A stretch of 13,789 nucleotides of DNA, taken from Syntrophomonadaceae bacterium (GTDB lineage: Bacteria; Bacillota; Dethiobacteria; DTU022). Both the position numbers and the translations under genes were made by a program. The notes beneath the pieces are model-generated. The model was not told the origin of the DNA and did not search any database. It saw only the letters and a list, made by a program, of their open reading frames with translations. This document shows, in pieces, positions 1 to 6,827 of this stretch; positions within the stretch are counted from its first letter, which is position 1; every line of letters starts with the position of its first letter. The DNA lies in NCBI GenBank assembly GCA_007136055.1, contig SLHT01000114.1:1-13789 (forward strand), given 5' to 3'.

Positions 1-233
1 CAGAATTGATGGCCAAGTCAGTGCGCCGCCTGCATAAGGGAGGTCGTTTTGGCCGACTGCACAGCGAAGGCGCGGCGATGATTATTATCGAACATAAGCT
101 GCAGGAGTTAATGAAAATTGTCGATCGTGTTGTAGTAATGCACTTTGGAAAGGTAATTGCTGTGGGAACACCTGATGAAATTATTAATAATGAAGAAGTA
201 ATTGAAGCATATATTGGCAAGGAGGTGGTCTAG
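1..233 (+). CDS. livG: Branched-chain amino acid ABC transporter ATP-binding protein, 3' end only (LivG type)
   Basis: This is the C-terminal end of an ABC ATPase whose start, Walker A, signature and Walker B lie left of the window; the frame is open from base 3. Visible landmarks are the switch histidine in IIIEHKL, the DRVVVMHFGKVIA strand pair, and the LivG-type ending GTPDEI...VIEAYIG. In the family, LivG and LivF form the ATPase pair that drives the LivHM permease at the inner face of the membrane. The stop codon (231-233) directly abuts the livF start, so the two are translationally coupled. Odd point: between ELMA and the EGAAMIIIEH strand there are about ten more residues than usual, and they look like an imperfect doubling (RRLHKGG then GRLHSEG). 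An in-frame TTG at 6 is not a real start. Confidence 0.88.
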   Translation, partial: ELMAKSVRRLHKGGRFGRLHSEGAAMIIIEHKLQELMKIVDRVVVMHFGKVIAVGTPDEIINNEEVIEAYIGKEVV

Positions 234-983
234 GTGCTGTTGGAAGTAAAAAACCTGACTGTCTCTTATGACACGGCAATGATTTTAAATAATATCAGTA
301 TGCACGTTGACAGCGGAGAACTGGTCAGCCTGGTCGGACCTAACGGGGCCGGAAAGTCGACTTTTATCCGCACAATTACAGGCTTGGTGCGCTGGGAAAG
401 AGAAACCCTTAAAGGCACTCGTTACGGTGACATAAAAATCGAAGGTGAGTTTACTTTTAACGGTGAACGAATCGAAAAGCTGCCGGCTCATGATATAGTA
501 AAAAGAGGCTTGATTCACTGCCCTGAAAGGCGCCGTCCTTTTACTGAAATGTCAGTTCTTGAAAACCTGATGGCCGGAGCTTACCTGATTAAGGATAAAA
601 AGCTGGTGCAGGAAAATTTAGATGACGTTTACAAAATTTTCCCGGTCCTTAAAGAACGCAGTAAGCAGGTCTCCGGCACCCTGTCGGGAGGAGAGCAGCA
701 GATGCTGGCTATCGGCCGTTCGCTAATGGTAAAGCCGCTTTTACTCTGTATCGACGAACCCTCAACAGGCTTAGCTCCCCAGGTTAAGCAGCTGGTTTTC
801 GACAAAATCAAGCAAATCCAGGCCTTAGGAATGACTATTTTGCTTGTGGAACAGGACGTCAGCATGACTTTTTCTATGGCTGATCGTAATTACATCATCT
901 CCCACGGGAAGATTATTACCCATGGCACCAGTAAAGAATTATTAGAAGATGAAACAGTGCGCCAATCTTACCTGGGATTGTAG
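234..983 (+). CDS. livF: Branched-chain amino acid ABC transporter ATP-binding protein LivF
   Basis: A 249-aa ABC ATPase of the LivF family, which hydrolyses ATP to power the Liv permease. Walker A GPNGAGKS is at residues 35-42, the signature LSGGEQ at 150-155 and Walker B LLLCIDEP at 169-176 with the catalytic Glu at 175. The switch position holds Gln (LLVEQDV, Q207), which is normal for LivF. The GTG start at 234 follows the livG stop without a gap and has AAGGAGG at 219-225, 8 nt upstream. Compared with the ~237-aa E. coli LivF there are extra residues at about 53-71 (RWERETLKGTRYGD region), between Walker A and the Q-loop; I have the impression that other bacterial and archaeal members carry a similar insertion. 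The gene ends 88 bp before a strong terminator and faces livM head-on. Confidence 0.96.
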   Translation: MLLEVKNLTVSYDTAMILNNISMHVDSGELVSLVGPNGAGKSTFIRTITGLVRWERETLKGTRYGDIKIEGEFTFNGERIEKLPAHDIVKRGLIHCPERRRPFTEMSVLENLMAGAYLIKDKKLVQENLDDVYKIFPVLKERSKQVSGTLSGGEQQMLAIGRSLMVKPLLLCIDEPSTGLAPQVKQLVFDKIKQIQALGMTILLVEQDVSMTFSMADRNYIISHGKIITHGTSKELLEDETVRQSYLGL

Positions 984-1070
984 GAACATGATGCAAAACC
1001 AGAAATCCGAAATGAAGACTTAAGGATAAAAAGAATAAGCTGAAAAGGAACTGATGAGCTTAAGAGAAAA

Positions 1071-1102
1071 TGCCAGGGTTGCCTTAACCCTGGCATTTTT
1101 TT
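1071..1102 (+). terminator. Rho-independent terminator after livF
   Basis: A perfect 10-bp stem (TGCCAGGGTT at 1071-1080 pairing with AACCCTGGCA at 1086-1095) with a 5-nt loop is followed at once by seven T (1096-1102). It closes the livGF transcript. Read from the other strand the stem is followed by TTTTCTCTT, so it may also stop the converging livKHM transcript, less efficiently. Confidence 0.92.
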
Positions 1103-1161
1103 AACATGTGTGCTTGACAGTGAATCTCAACTTCTTTAATACGCGGTGATTTACCTGATCT

Positions 1162-2193
1162 TTATCCGTGCATATTAGAATAGCAGACCCGGAATTCTTT
1201 CCTGTTAAAAGCGTTGCGCACTTTGCAGCGCGGGCATTCGCGTTCAAGTTTGTCCCGGATAAAAGTAGTAATTCCTTCCGGCATAACCCGCAGCACCAGC
1301 AGCACAATTAAAGCAAAGATCAGCATACGATACTCGGCAGCCGCCCTTAAGATTTCGAGAGTCGGATAAAGAATAAATACCCCGGCAACTGCTCCGTAAA
1401 TAGTTGCTATTCCGCCAAATATGGTCCAAATGATAGCCTGGAAAGACATCAGCACGGCCAGCATCGAGGGACCGGCGATCCGTAAAAAGTGAGTAAAAAG
1501 CCCGCCGGCAATACCGGCAAAAAAGCCGCTCAGGCAAAAAGCGAGAAGCTTAAACTTAATTGTGTTGATTCCTGAAGCGCGAACAGCAATTTCATCTTCC
1601 CTGATCGCATGAAAGATAATGCCTATTTTCGAATCTGTGATCTTCCACATGATAAAGCAAAGGACAAGCATAAGACCTACAGCAAGGTAATACTCATGGA
1701 TACGCAGGGCAGCCAGGCGTGTAATCCCTGATATACCCAGTTCACCACCGAAAAACCCCGGAAAGACAAAAATTATACCCATCAGCATGATTGGAAAGGC
1801 AAGGGTTGCCAGTCCGAGGTAAGGACCTTTAAGGCGGAGGCAGGGAATACCCACCAGCAGCCCGACCAGGACAGCTACCAGGGCTCCCAGTGGAATTGTA
1901 ATTACCGGAGACCATCCCAGGCGAAGGTTTAAAAGAGCAGTAGTATAGGCCGCAACGCCGAAAAAGAGGGCATGCCCAAAACTGATCTGACCGACAAAGC
2001 CTGACAGAAGGTCCCAGCTGGCTGCAAAGATAGCAAAAATAGCGGCTATGGCCAGGATACGTAGAATATACATGTCCTGGGTCAGAAAGGGCAGAAGCAG
2101 CAAGGTAAGGACAAAAAGCACAGCAATTACGCGTGTGGGTAGAACCAATATTTCTTTACGAATATAACGTAGCGCCATTTGTATAACAGCCAT
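1162..2193 (-). CDS. livM: Branched-chain amino acid ABC transporter permease LivM
   Basis: A 343-aa, very hydrophobic integral membrane protein with about nine to ten predicted membrane spans. It carries LivM family hallmarks: SGFVGQISFGHALFFGVAAY at 64-83 and the cytoplasmic coupling loop AIREDEIAVRASGIN at 197-211, which contacts the ATPases. The ATG at 2193 is preferred because it has AGGGGAG about 10 nt upstream and lies 4 nt beyond the livH stop; an in-frame ATG at 2226 would add 11 residues and overlap livH by 29 nt without an obvious ribosome site. The C-terminal tail after the last span is cytoplasmic-looking and carries Cys320, Cys323 and Cys337 (ECPRCKVRN...FRVC), like a broken zinc ribbon. 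It is the last gene of livK-livH-livM and would pair with LivH to form the channel. Confidence 0.95.
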   Translation of the reverse strand: MAVIQMALRYIRKEILVLPTRVIAVLFVLTLLLLPFLTQDMYILRILAIAAIFAIFAASWDLLSGFVGQISFGHALFFGVAAYTTALLNLRLGWSPVITIPLGALVAVLVGLLVGIPCLRLKGPYLGLATLAFPIMLMGIIFVFPGFFGGELGISGITRLAALRIHEYYLAVGLMLVLCFIMWKITDSKIGIIFHAIREDEIAVRASGINTIKFKLLAFCLSGFFAGIAGGLFTHFLRIAGPSMLAVLMSFQAIIWTIFGGIATIYGAVAGVFILYPTLEILRAAAEYRMLIFALIVLLVLRVMPEGITTFIRDKLERECPRCKVRNAFNRKEFRVCYSNMHG

Positions 2194-2197
2194 GGGT

Positions 2198-3067
2198 TTA
2201 TCGCTCCCCTTCCAGGTAGACTCCATACAAACCTTCGGGACGGACTACTAATATGACCAGCATGATCGCCAGGGCAATCGCTACTTTTAAAAATGCTCCC
2301 CCCGGCATCGTAAAAACCACTATAACCTCGATAAAAGCCAGGATCAAAGCCCCGATAAAGCTGCCCTTGATACTGCCCAGGCCGCCTAAAATAACGATCG
2401 CTAAAACGAGTACCAGGGGATCAAGCCACATGTGCGGCTCAAGCGTGTAGAGGGGCGCTACCATTACACCTGCTATAGCCGCCAGGGCAACTGATATTGC
2501 CATTGTGGCAGCAGCAATACGGGCCACATTCATGCCCATCAGGTTCGCTATTTCACGATCCTGGGCCGAAGAACGAATTGCAACACCGAGGCGTGTTTTC
2601 ATCAAAACCAACCAGACTGCCAGCAGTGAAAAACTGACAACACCCATAGTCAGCAGGTACTGGTAGGATATGCGAATGCCCATCGGGCTGACATAACCGG
2701 AAACAATGTTCGAAACCCCCCGGTAATGACCGCCGAATACAATCAGAATTACCTCTTGAAAAACCAGGGCCACTGCCACAGTAATGATCAGCACTGCTGT
2801 TTCATGCTCTCTGATCGGTTCCATAAAGACATAGTAGACAAAAACCCCGACCAGGACGACGATCAAGATCGCCAGCGGGATGGCAATTACAGGGTGCAGG
2901 GCCATGGAAAACCCTAAGTAAAAAACAGCATAGGCCGCCAGCATAAAAAATGCAGTATGGGCAAGGTTGATAATCCTGGCTGCCCCGAAAATTAGGGAAA
3001 ACCCTACGGCCAGCATGGCATAGACCGCACCGTTCATTAAACCGTAAACAAGAATATCACTTAGCAT
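2198..3067 (-). CDS. livH: Branched-chain amino acid ABC transporter permease LivH
   Basis: A 289-aa multi-span membrane protein of the LivH family, the partner of LivM in the membrane channel. The N-terminus shows the typical DILVYGLMNGAVYAMLAVGF stretch followed by GAARIINLAHTAFFMLAAY. The coupling-helix region AIRSSAQDREIANLMGMN and the C-terminal VVRPEGLYG ending also fit. The ATG at 3067 is chosen because GAGAGG lies 8 nt upstream and the protein then begins as family members do; an in-frame ATG at 3106 would add 13 charged residues (MKHISRYLREEYA) and has no good ribosome site. It sits downstream of livK, separated by a strong hairpin, and ends 4 nt before livM. Confidence 0.95.
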   Translation of the reverse strand: MLSDILVYGLMNGAVYAMLAVGFSLIFGAARIINLAHTAFFMLAAYAVFYLGFSMALHPVIAIPLAILIVVLVGVFVYYVFMEPIREHETAVLIITVAVALVFQEVILIVFGGHYRGVSNIVSGYVSPMGIRISYQYLLTMGVVSFSLLAVWLVLMKTRLGVAIRSSAQDREIANLMGMNVARIAAATMAISVALAAIAGVMVAPLYTLEPHMWLDPLVLVLAIVILGGLGSIKGSFIGALILAFIEVIVVFTMPGGAFLKVAIALAIMLVILVVRPEGLYGVYLEGER

Positions 3068-3108
3068 GGCATATTCCTCTCGTAAATAACGGGATATATG
3101 TTTCAACC

Positions 3109-3135
3109 CGGGGAGCCCCTTTTAGGGGCTCCCCG
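3109..3135 (-). promoter_or_regulatory. Intercistronic hairpin between livK and livH
   Basis: CGGGGAGCCCCT (3109-3120) pairs perfectly with AGGGGCTCCCCG (3124-3135) around a 3-nt loop. On the coding (minus) strand it is followed by GGTTGAAAC, with no T-run, so it is not a standard terminator. Its position just after the binding-protein gene suggests mRNA 3'-end protection or partial attenuation, giving more LivK than LivHM. That role is inference from other binding-protein-dependent transporter operons. Confidence 0.7.
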
Positions 3136-3157
3136 TTTCAGTTGCATTTGCAGCATA

Positions 3158-3178
3158 TGTAGTTAAACTGTTAATTAT
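3158..3178. repeat. 21-bp repeat, copy 1 (just after the livK stop)
   Basis: This stretch matches 4658-4678 at 19 of 21 positions, differing only at 3168-3169. Each copy contains two GTTAA words 8 bp apart within an AT-rich context. It begins two bases beyond the livK stop codon on the minus strand, upstream of the intercistronic hairpin. The function is unknown. Confidence 0.6.
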
Positions 3179-3179
3179 G

Positions 3180-4565
3180 CTACTCTCTCCACTGCTCGAG
3201 AACATGAGGCGGAAGCTGGTAGGGGACAATACCATCATAGCCAACTACCAGGTCGGGAGCATTTTCAGGATCGGGATACCATTCATATGGCCAGGCTCCT
3301 AAGAGCTCACCATCCTGCCACTGGATCCCTACAGCAGTTACATAACCTGGGCCCCAGACAACATCGTGGTTTTCATCAAATACTAAGCGCCCGGCAGCAC
3401 CGATCCGTTCGGTGTTCTCCATCTCTTCGATCACGGCATCCGTATCAAGAGTGCCGGCGCGTTCAGCTGCTTCTGCCAGAATATATACAGCGCTGTAAGT
3501 ATCGGCATTATAATTGGGCAGCTGTCCAAATAAATCGACGAACTGCTCCATAAAGGGGATTGTTTCCTCGGTAATTTCTGCATTCTTAGCAAAGGTATTG
3601 AGTGTGTAATCGTAATCCCCGAAACCATCAGTTGCCGGATAATAGCCGGACTTCTGGGCTTCTACATTAATGCCTACCGGAGCCGCCGGTATTTCCAGCT
3701 CACCCCACTGCTTGCCGAACGGTATGCCTACCGGACCCGACATAATCGTGTAAATGATATGGGCACCCGAGGCTTCAATACCACGCAGTTCTGTTGTAAC
3801 ATCAGATGCCGTGGCAGAAGGCCTGAAGGTCCCTACAAATTCCAAACCAAGGGTCGGGAAGATCTGCGGAGCCATTTGAACCAGGGCTTCATTCCATTCC
3901 AGTGCTTCGGCCAGGATGGCAACCTTGGGCTGTGCGATACCTAGCTCTTCGCGCACAGCCATCGCTACGTCGTTTAACATCAATATGGTTACGGTAACAA
4001 GGTCTGTAGATTTAATCGGGGTAACCCGGAAAAGATACTTCCAGGTATCATAGTCTTCGTCAATACGGCCTTCAAGCAGTTCATTAGTGGCAGCGCCGCA
4101 AATAACGAAGATCTTCTGGTAATCTCTGGCAACCAGGTCGGTATAAGGCATTACTGCCTCGGTGCGGAACCCACCGATCAGGAAGTGGGGATCCTCAGAA
4201 ATAATAACATTTTCCACGGCCGATACGGCACCAAGCGGATCCATAATTTCATCTGTTTCTACCTGGATCAGACTGACAGAATAGGTTTCATCTCCGATGA
4301 TTACTCCGCCGGCTGCATTAATTTCATCTCTGGCCATTTCGGCGCCCCACCACATCATTTCACCCTGAATATTGGTCATGGGGCCGGTAACGGCAATTTT
4401 TATTTCGCCGTCAAATTCTAAAACATCTTCATCATCTACTTCTTCATCCGGAGGCGTAACTTCTTCTTCATCATCAACTGGATCTACAGGAGCACAACCC
4501 ATTACCCCAAAAACCAGGGCCAAAGCTAAAAATAGCACGGCAAAAAAGAATAGTTTTCGTTTCAA
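3180..4565 (-). CDS. livK: Branched-chain amino acid-type ABC transporter substrate-binding lipoprotein (LivK/LivJ family)
   Basis: A 461-aa extracytoplasmic solute-binding protein. Residues 1-23 form a lipoprotein signal peptide (MKRKLFFF, hydrophobic core, then VMGC), so Cys24 should be lipid-anchored to the outer face of the membrane. Residues 25-52 are a strongly acidic Pro/Asp/Glu linker. From about 53 (GEIKIAVTGPMTNIQGEMM) it is a type-1 periplasmic-binding fold (Leu/Ile/Val-binding protein family) that delivers ligand to LivHM. The start is TTG at 4565, with GGAGGT 7 nt upstream; no ATG fits. Ligand identity cannot be read from sequence: members bind branched-chain amino acids but also amides, urea or aromatic compounds. 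It is first in livK-livH-livM and has its own promoter. A near-identical 21-bp repeat lies at both ends. Confidence 0.93.
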   Translation of the reverse strand: MKRKLFFFAVLFLALALVFGVMGCAPVDPVDDEEEVTPPDEEVDDEDVLEFDGEIKIAVTGPMTNIQGEMMWWGAEMARDEINAAGGVIIGDETYSVSLIQVETDEIMDPLGAVSAVENVIISEDPHFLIGGFRTEAVMPYTDLVARDYQKIFVICGAATNELLEGRIDEDYDTWKYLFRVTPIKSTDLVTVTILMLNDVAMAVREELGIAQPKVAILAEALEWNEALVQMAPQIFPTLGLEFVGTFRPSATASDVTTELRGIEASGAHIIYTIMSGPVGIPFGKQWGELEIPAAPVGINVEAQKSGYYPATDGFGDYDYTLNTFAKNAEITEETIPFMEQFVDLFGQLPNYNADTYSAVYILAEAAERAGTLDTDAVIEEMENTERIGAAGRLVFDENHDVVWGPGYVTAVGIQWQDGELLGAWPYEWYPDPENAPDLVVGYDGIVPYQLPPHVLEQWRE

Positions 4566-4657
4566 TCAACTTACCTCCTCTTTCATTTTTTACTGACCCA
4601 CTCCACAAAGAGAAATAAAATTGTTAAATTTTACCCGCAGAAAGCCCCCCTTTTATT

Positions 4658-4678
4658 TGTAGTTAAAGCGTTAATTAT
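4658..4678. repeat. 21-bp repeat, copy 2 (operator-like position at the livK promoter)
   Basis: Second copy of the repeat at 3158-3178 (19 of 21 identical). It lies immediately downstream of the -10 box on the livK transcript, covering roughly positions +2 to +22, where a bound protein would block transcription. An operator role is inferred from this placement only. Confidence 0.6.
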
Positions 4679-4685
4679 AGCCTGA

Positions 4686-4714
4686 ATTATATCATAAGAA
4701 AAAATATTTAACAA
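4686..4714 (-). promoter_or_regulatory. Sigma-A-type promoter for livK
   Basis: On the minus strand TTGTTA (4714-4709) and a consensus TATAAT (4691-4686) are separated by exactly 17 bp. An A/T-tract (AAAAAAATTTTATAATA) lies just upstream of the -35 box, like an UP element. Transcription would begin near 4680, giving a leader of about 115 nt before the livK TTG. Confidence 0.75.
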
Positions 4715-4758
4715 TATTATAAAATTTTTTTGGTTGTAAATACACATGCCTGACACTA

Positions 4759-4787
4759 TTTACTCACCTGCAAATGAACTATAAATA
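4759..4787 (+). promoter_or_regulatory. Weak candidate promoter for the glycosidase-like gene
   Basis: TTTACT at 4759-4764 is followed 17 bp later by TAAATA (4782-4787), or 15 bp later by TATAAA (4780-4785). Both boxes deviate from consensus, so this is only the best-looking candidate upstream of the gene at 4874. Confidence 0.25.
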
Positions 4788-4873
4788 AAGGGTTTTTTAT
4801 GTTTAAAGCGAAAAGTATATCTGACAGTTTAATTTTACTAACAGTTTTAAGAGAATAGATCAGGAGGTCTGGC

Positions 4874-6751
4874 ATGGATAACCGGTCCAAGAAGAAAATC
4901 ATTTTGACAGTTCCGGAAGAAATAACCGACCATAAAACTTATTACCTGACCGGCAATGAATATCTATCTCTTCCGCAAATCAATTCAGGTGGAGGCATTA
5001 CTTCCGTTAATATTTTACATCTCGGTTATCGGGGTTTAATGGAGTTTTACGGCGGTGAAGATTTACCACTCATCGGCCCTTTTTTAAAAATCGGAGAACA
5101 AGTTGTCGATTTAAACCATTCAATGAGCTGGGATTATGTGTTGGACTGGATACCCGCTTTTAACCTGACCACTGAAAATGGATTAAGCCTGCGGGGCGAA
5201 ATTGTTGCCCCACCCGGTTTTAAAGGTTTTTATTACAAACTGAACCTGTCTAATACCGGCAGCGAACCGGTTACAATTCAACTAGGGTGGAAGGGTTGCT
5301 GGAGCAGCTTTAATTATATTATCTTTAACCGCAGGGCAATCGAAGGCAAACACACCTTAACCTACGACCGCTGGACGAGGAGCACTGTACTTGAAGCTTC
5401 AGCCGGCCCACCGCTGGCAGCACTGGCCATGACGGCAGTGCCGGAGGCAGAATGGAATCTGGACGCTGAAAAGAAAGTATACAGCGTCATCCATGAACTG
5501 TATCTCGAGCCGGGTACAACTTTTGAAACAAAACTTTTTACTGCGGCAAATTTGGAGGCAGACGGGGCAGGGGTTACTGCTGTCGACTTACGGCGCCATG
5601 GGGCGACAGATTTAAAGAATAAAACCTGCCACTGGTTGGACAGCCGCCGCAATATGCTGGAGGATGAAAATTTTAACTGCCTGCTGAACCGGAATCTTTT
5701 CTTCTCATACTTCTACGCTACGGGCAGGTCCCTGGACAGCGATGAACTGGTCCCTGTTACTTCGCGTAGCCCCCGTTATTACGTCAGCTCTGCTTTCTGG
5801 AGCCGCGACGCCCTGTTGTGGAGCTTCCCTGCTATTATGATGACAGACCGAAGCACGGCCCGTGAGCTGCTACTAAATGTATTCGAAAAACACATCAATA
5901 ATGCCGGCGATCATGCCCACTATATTAACGGATCAGTTCTCTATCCCGGCTTTGAATTGGACCAGCTGGCCGCCTTCTTCCTCGCTCTCGACCACTATCT
6001 TCGCCACGGCGGCGACCAGGAACTGGTAAAGGAAGAAATAATTCAAAGTGGGCTGCATATCCTGGTTGAAAAAGCCTTTGATAACTTTGACCCTGAATCG
6101 GGATTATACAGCACCTTTCTTGACCCTTCAGATGATCCTGCTTATTACCCTTTTCTCACCTACAACAATGCTTTGCTACAGAGCGCTTTTCGCTTCCTGG
6201 CCAAGCTTCAGGCCGAAGAAAGATGGCAGCATAAAAGTGACTTTGCCACCCTGACCCGGGAACTCCAGCAGTCGGTTTATGAGCACTGCACTGTTAAGGG
6301 ACCCTTTGGGATGATGTTTGCCTGGGCTGTCGACGGCAGAGGCAGATTCTCTCTTTACGATAACCCTCCCGGCAGCCTGCAGCTTCTGGCTCATTACGGT
6401 TTCTGTTCATTCACTGATCTTGTTTTTAAAAATACTGTTCACTGGATTCGCTCGTCTAACAATAAACATTATCACCAGGACAGCAACTTTGAAGAAGCGG
6501 GATCTTTGCATGCCGAAAACCCCTGGCCGCTGTCCGCCTGTAACGACCTGCTGGCCTGTAATGCCGGGGCTAAGGACTTTTTCAGTCGTGCCGAAATGGA
6601 CAACGGCTTCTTCTGCGAAACTGTCTGCCCCGATAGCGGACGGGCCTCGACCGGGGCTGCTTTTGCCTCAGGCGCAGGCTTTCTGGCCTACGCATTAAAA
6701 TACAGCATTTCCGAAAGCAAATGCCGTGAGGAAGGGCAGAAGCCGGAATAA
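4874..6751 (+). CDS. Six-hairpin ((alpha/alpha)6) glycosidase-like protein, family not assigned
   Basis: A 625-aa protein with no signal peptide or membrane span, so probably cytoplasmic. Residues 1 to about 250 look beta-rich (possible substrate-side sandwich domain); residues 265-610 look helical, with motifs usual in (alpha/alpha)6 glycosidases. These are FWSRD at 308-312 (the W-x-R-D theme of clans that include GH15, GH63 and GH125), YPGFELDQ at 357-364, NPPGSLQLL at 497-505 and a Gly/Ala-rich TGAAFASGAGFLAY near the end. D312, E361 and D363 are candidate acids, but I cannot assign catalytic roles. The ATG at 4874 has AGGAGG 6 nt upstream. The next gene is a GPH-type sugar symporter, which supports a role in intracellular breakdown of an imported glycoside. 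It could instead be a phosphorylase-like or debranching-type enzyme; substrate unknown. Confidence 0.7.
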   Translation: MDNRSKKKIILTVPEEITDHKTYYLTGNEYLSLPQINSGGGITSVNILHLGYRGLMEFYGGEDLPLIGPFLKIGEQVVDLNHSMSWDYVLDWIPAFNLTTENGLSLRGEIVAPPGFKGFYYKLNLSNTGSEPVTIQLGWKGCWSSFNYIIFNRRAIEGKHTLTYDRWTRSTVLEASAGPPLAALAMTAVPEAEWNLDAEKKVYSVIHELYLEPGTTFETKLFTAANLEADGAGVTAVDLRRHGATDLKNKTCHWLDSRRNMLEDENFNCLLNRNLFFSYFYATGRSLDSDELVPVTSRSPRYYVSSAFWSRDALLWSFPAIMMTDRSTARELLLNVFEKHINNAGDHAHYINGSVLYPGFELDQLAAFFLALDHYLRHGGDQELVKEEIIQSGLHILVEKAFDNFDPESGLYSTFLDPSDDPAYYPFLTYNNALLQSAFRFLAKLQAEERWQHKSDFATLTRELQQSVYEHCTVKGPFGMMFAWAVDGRGRFSLYDNPPGSLQLLAHYGFCSFTDLVFKNTVHWIRSSNNKHYHQDSNFEEAGSLHAENPWPLSACNDLLACNAGAKDFFSRAEMDNGFFCETVCPDSGRASTGAAFASGAGFLAYALKYSISESKCREEGQKPE

Positions 6752-6759
6752 ATCGGATA

Positions 6760-6806
6760 CCCCAATAAGTTAAAAAGGTGTCTGACACCTTTTTAACTTA
6801 TTGGGG
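6760..6806. repeat. 47-bp near-perfect palindrome (REP/RAYT-type element)
   Basis: A 23-bp arm (6760-6782, CCCCAATAAG...GGTGTC) is followed by a single T and its exact reverse complement (6784-6806). The AAAAGGTGTC/GACACCTTTT core resembles short palindromes dispersed in many bacterial genomes and mobilised by REP-associated tyrosine transposases; that family link is from memory. It begins 8 bp after the glycosidase-like gene and ends 21 bp before the transporter start. No T-run follows, so it is not a classic terminator, though the folded RNA could affect the downstream gene. Confidence 0.85.
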
Positions 6807-6827
6807 GTGAATGAAAGGAGTTGCATG

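Larger units (their letters stand above)
4566..4873. other. AT-rich divergent intergenic region between livK and the glycosidase-like gene
   Basis: These 308 bp hold no gene. They contain, from left to right, the livK ribosome site (GAGGAGGT at 4573-4580), a roughly 115-nt livK leader, one copy of the 21-bp repeat, the livK promoter, an A/T-tract block at about 4715-4735, a weak rightward promoter candidate, and the glycosidase-like gene's ribosome site (AGGAGG at 4862-4867). Confidence 0.8.

Noticed and set aside
2194..2226. Upstream ATG extending LivM by 11 residues and overlapping livH
   Set aside because: The ATG at 2193 has a clear AGGGGAG ribosome site at good distance, while 2226 has none.
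3068..3106. Upstream ATG extending LivH by 13 residues
   Set aside because: The added residues are charged and atypical for the family; the ATG at 3067 has GAGAGG 8 nt upstream.
5362..5652. Minus-strand open frame of 96 codons inside the glycosidase-like gene
   Set aside because: It lacks a ribosome site and recognisable motifs, and lies fully within a well-supported gene on the other strand.
6318..6698. 126-codon plus-strand open frame in another phase of the glycosidase-like gene
   Set aside because: It is a shadow of the main frame; the main frame carries the conserved motifs and continues through this region.
6760..6806. The palindrome as a rho-independent terminator
   Set aside because: No T-run follows the stem on either strand; the T-tract is inside the right arm.
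6801..6827. TTG start of the GPH transporter inside the palindrome
   Set aside because: It lies within the stem of the repeat and has no ribosome site; AAAGGAG serves the ATG at 6825/6828.
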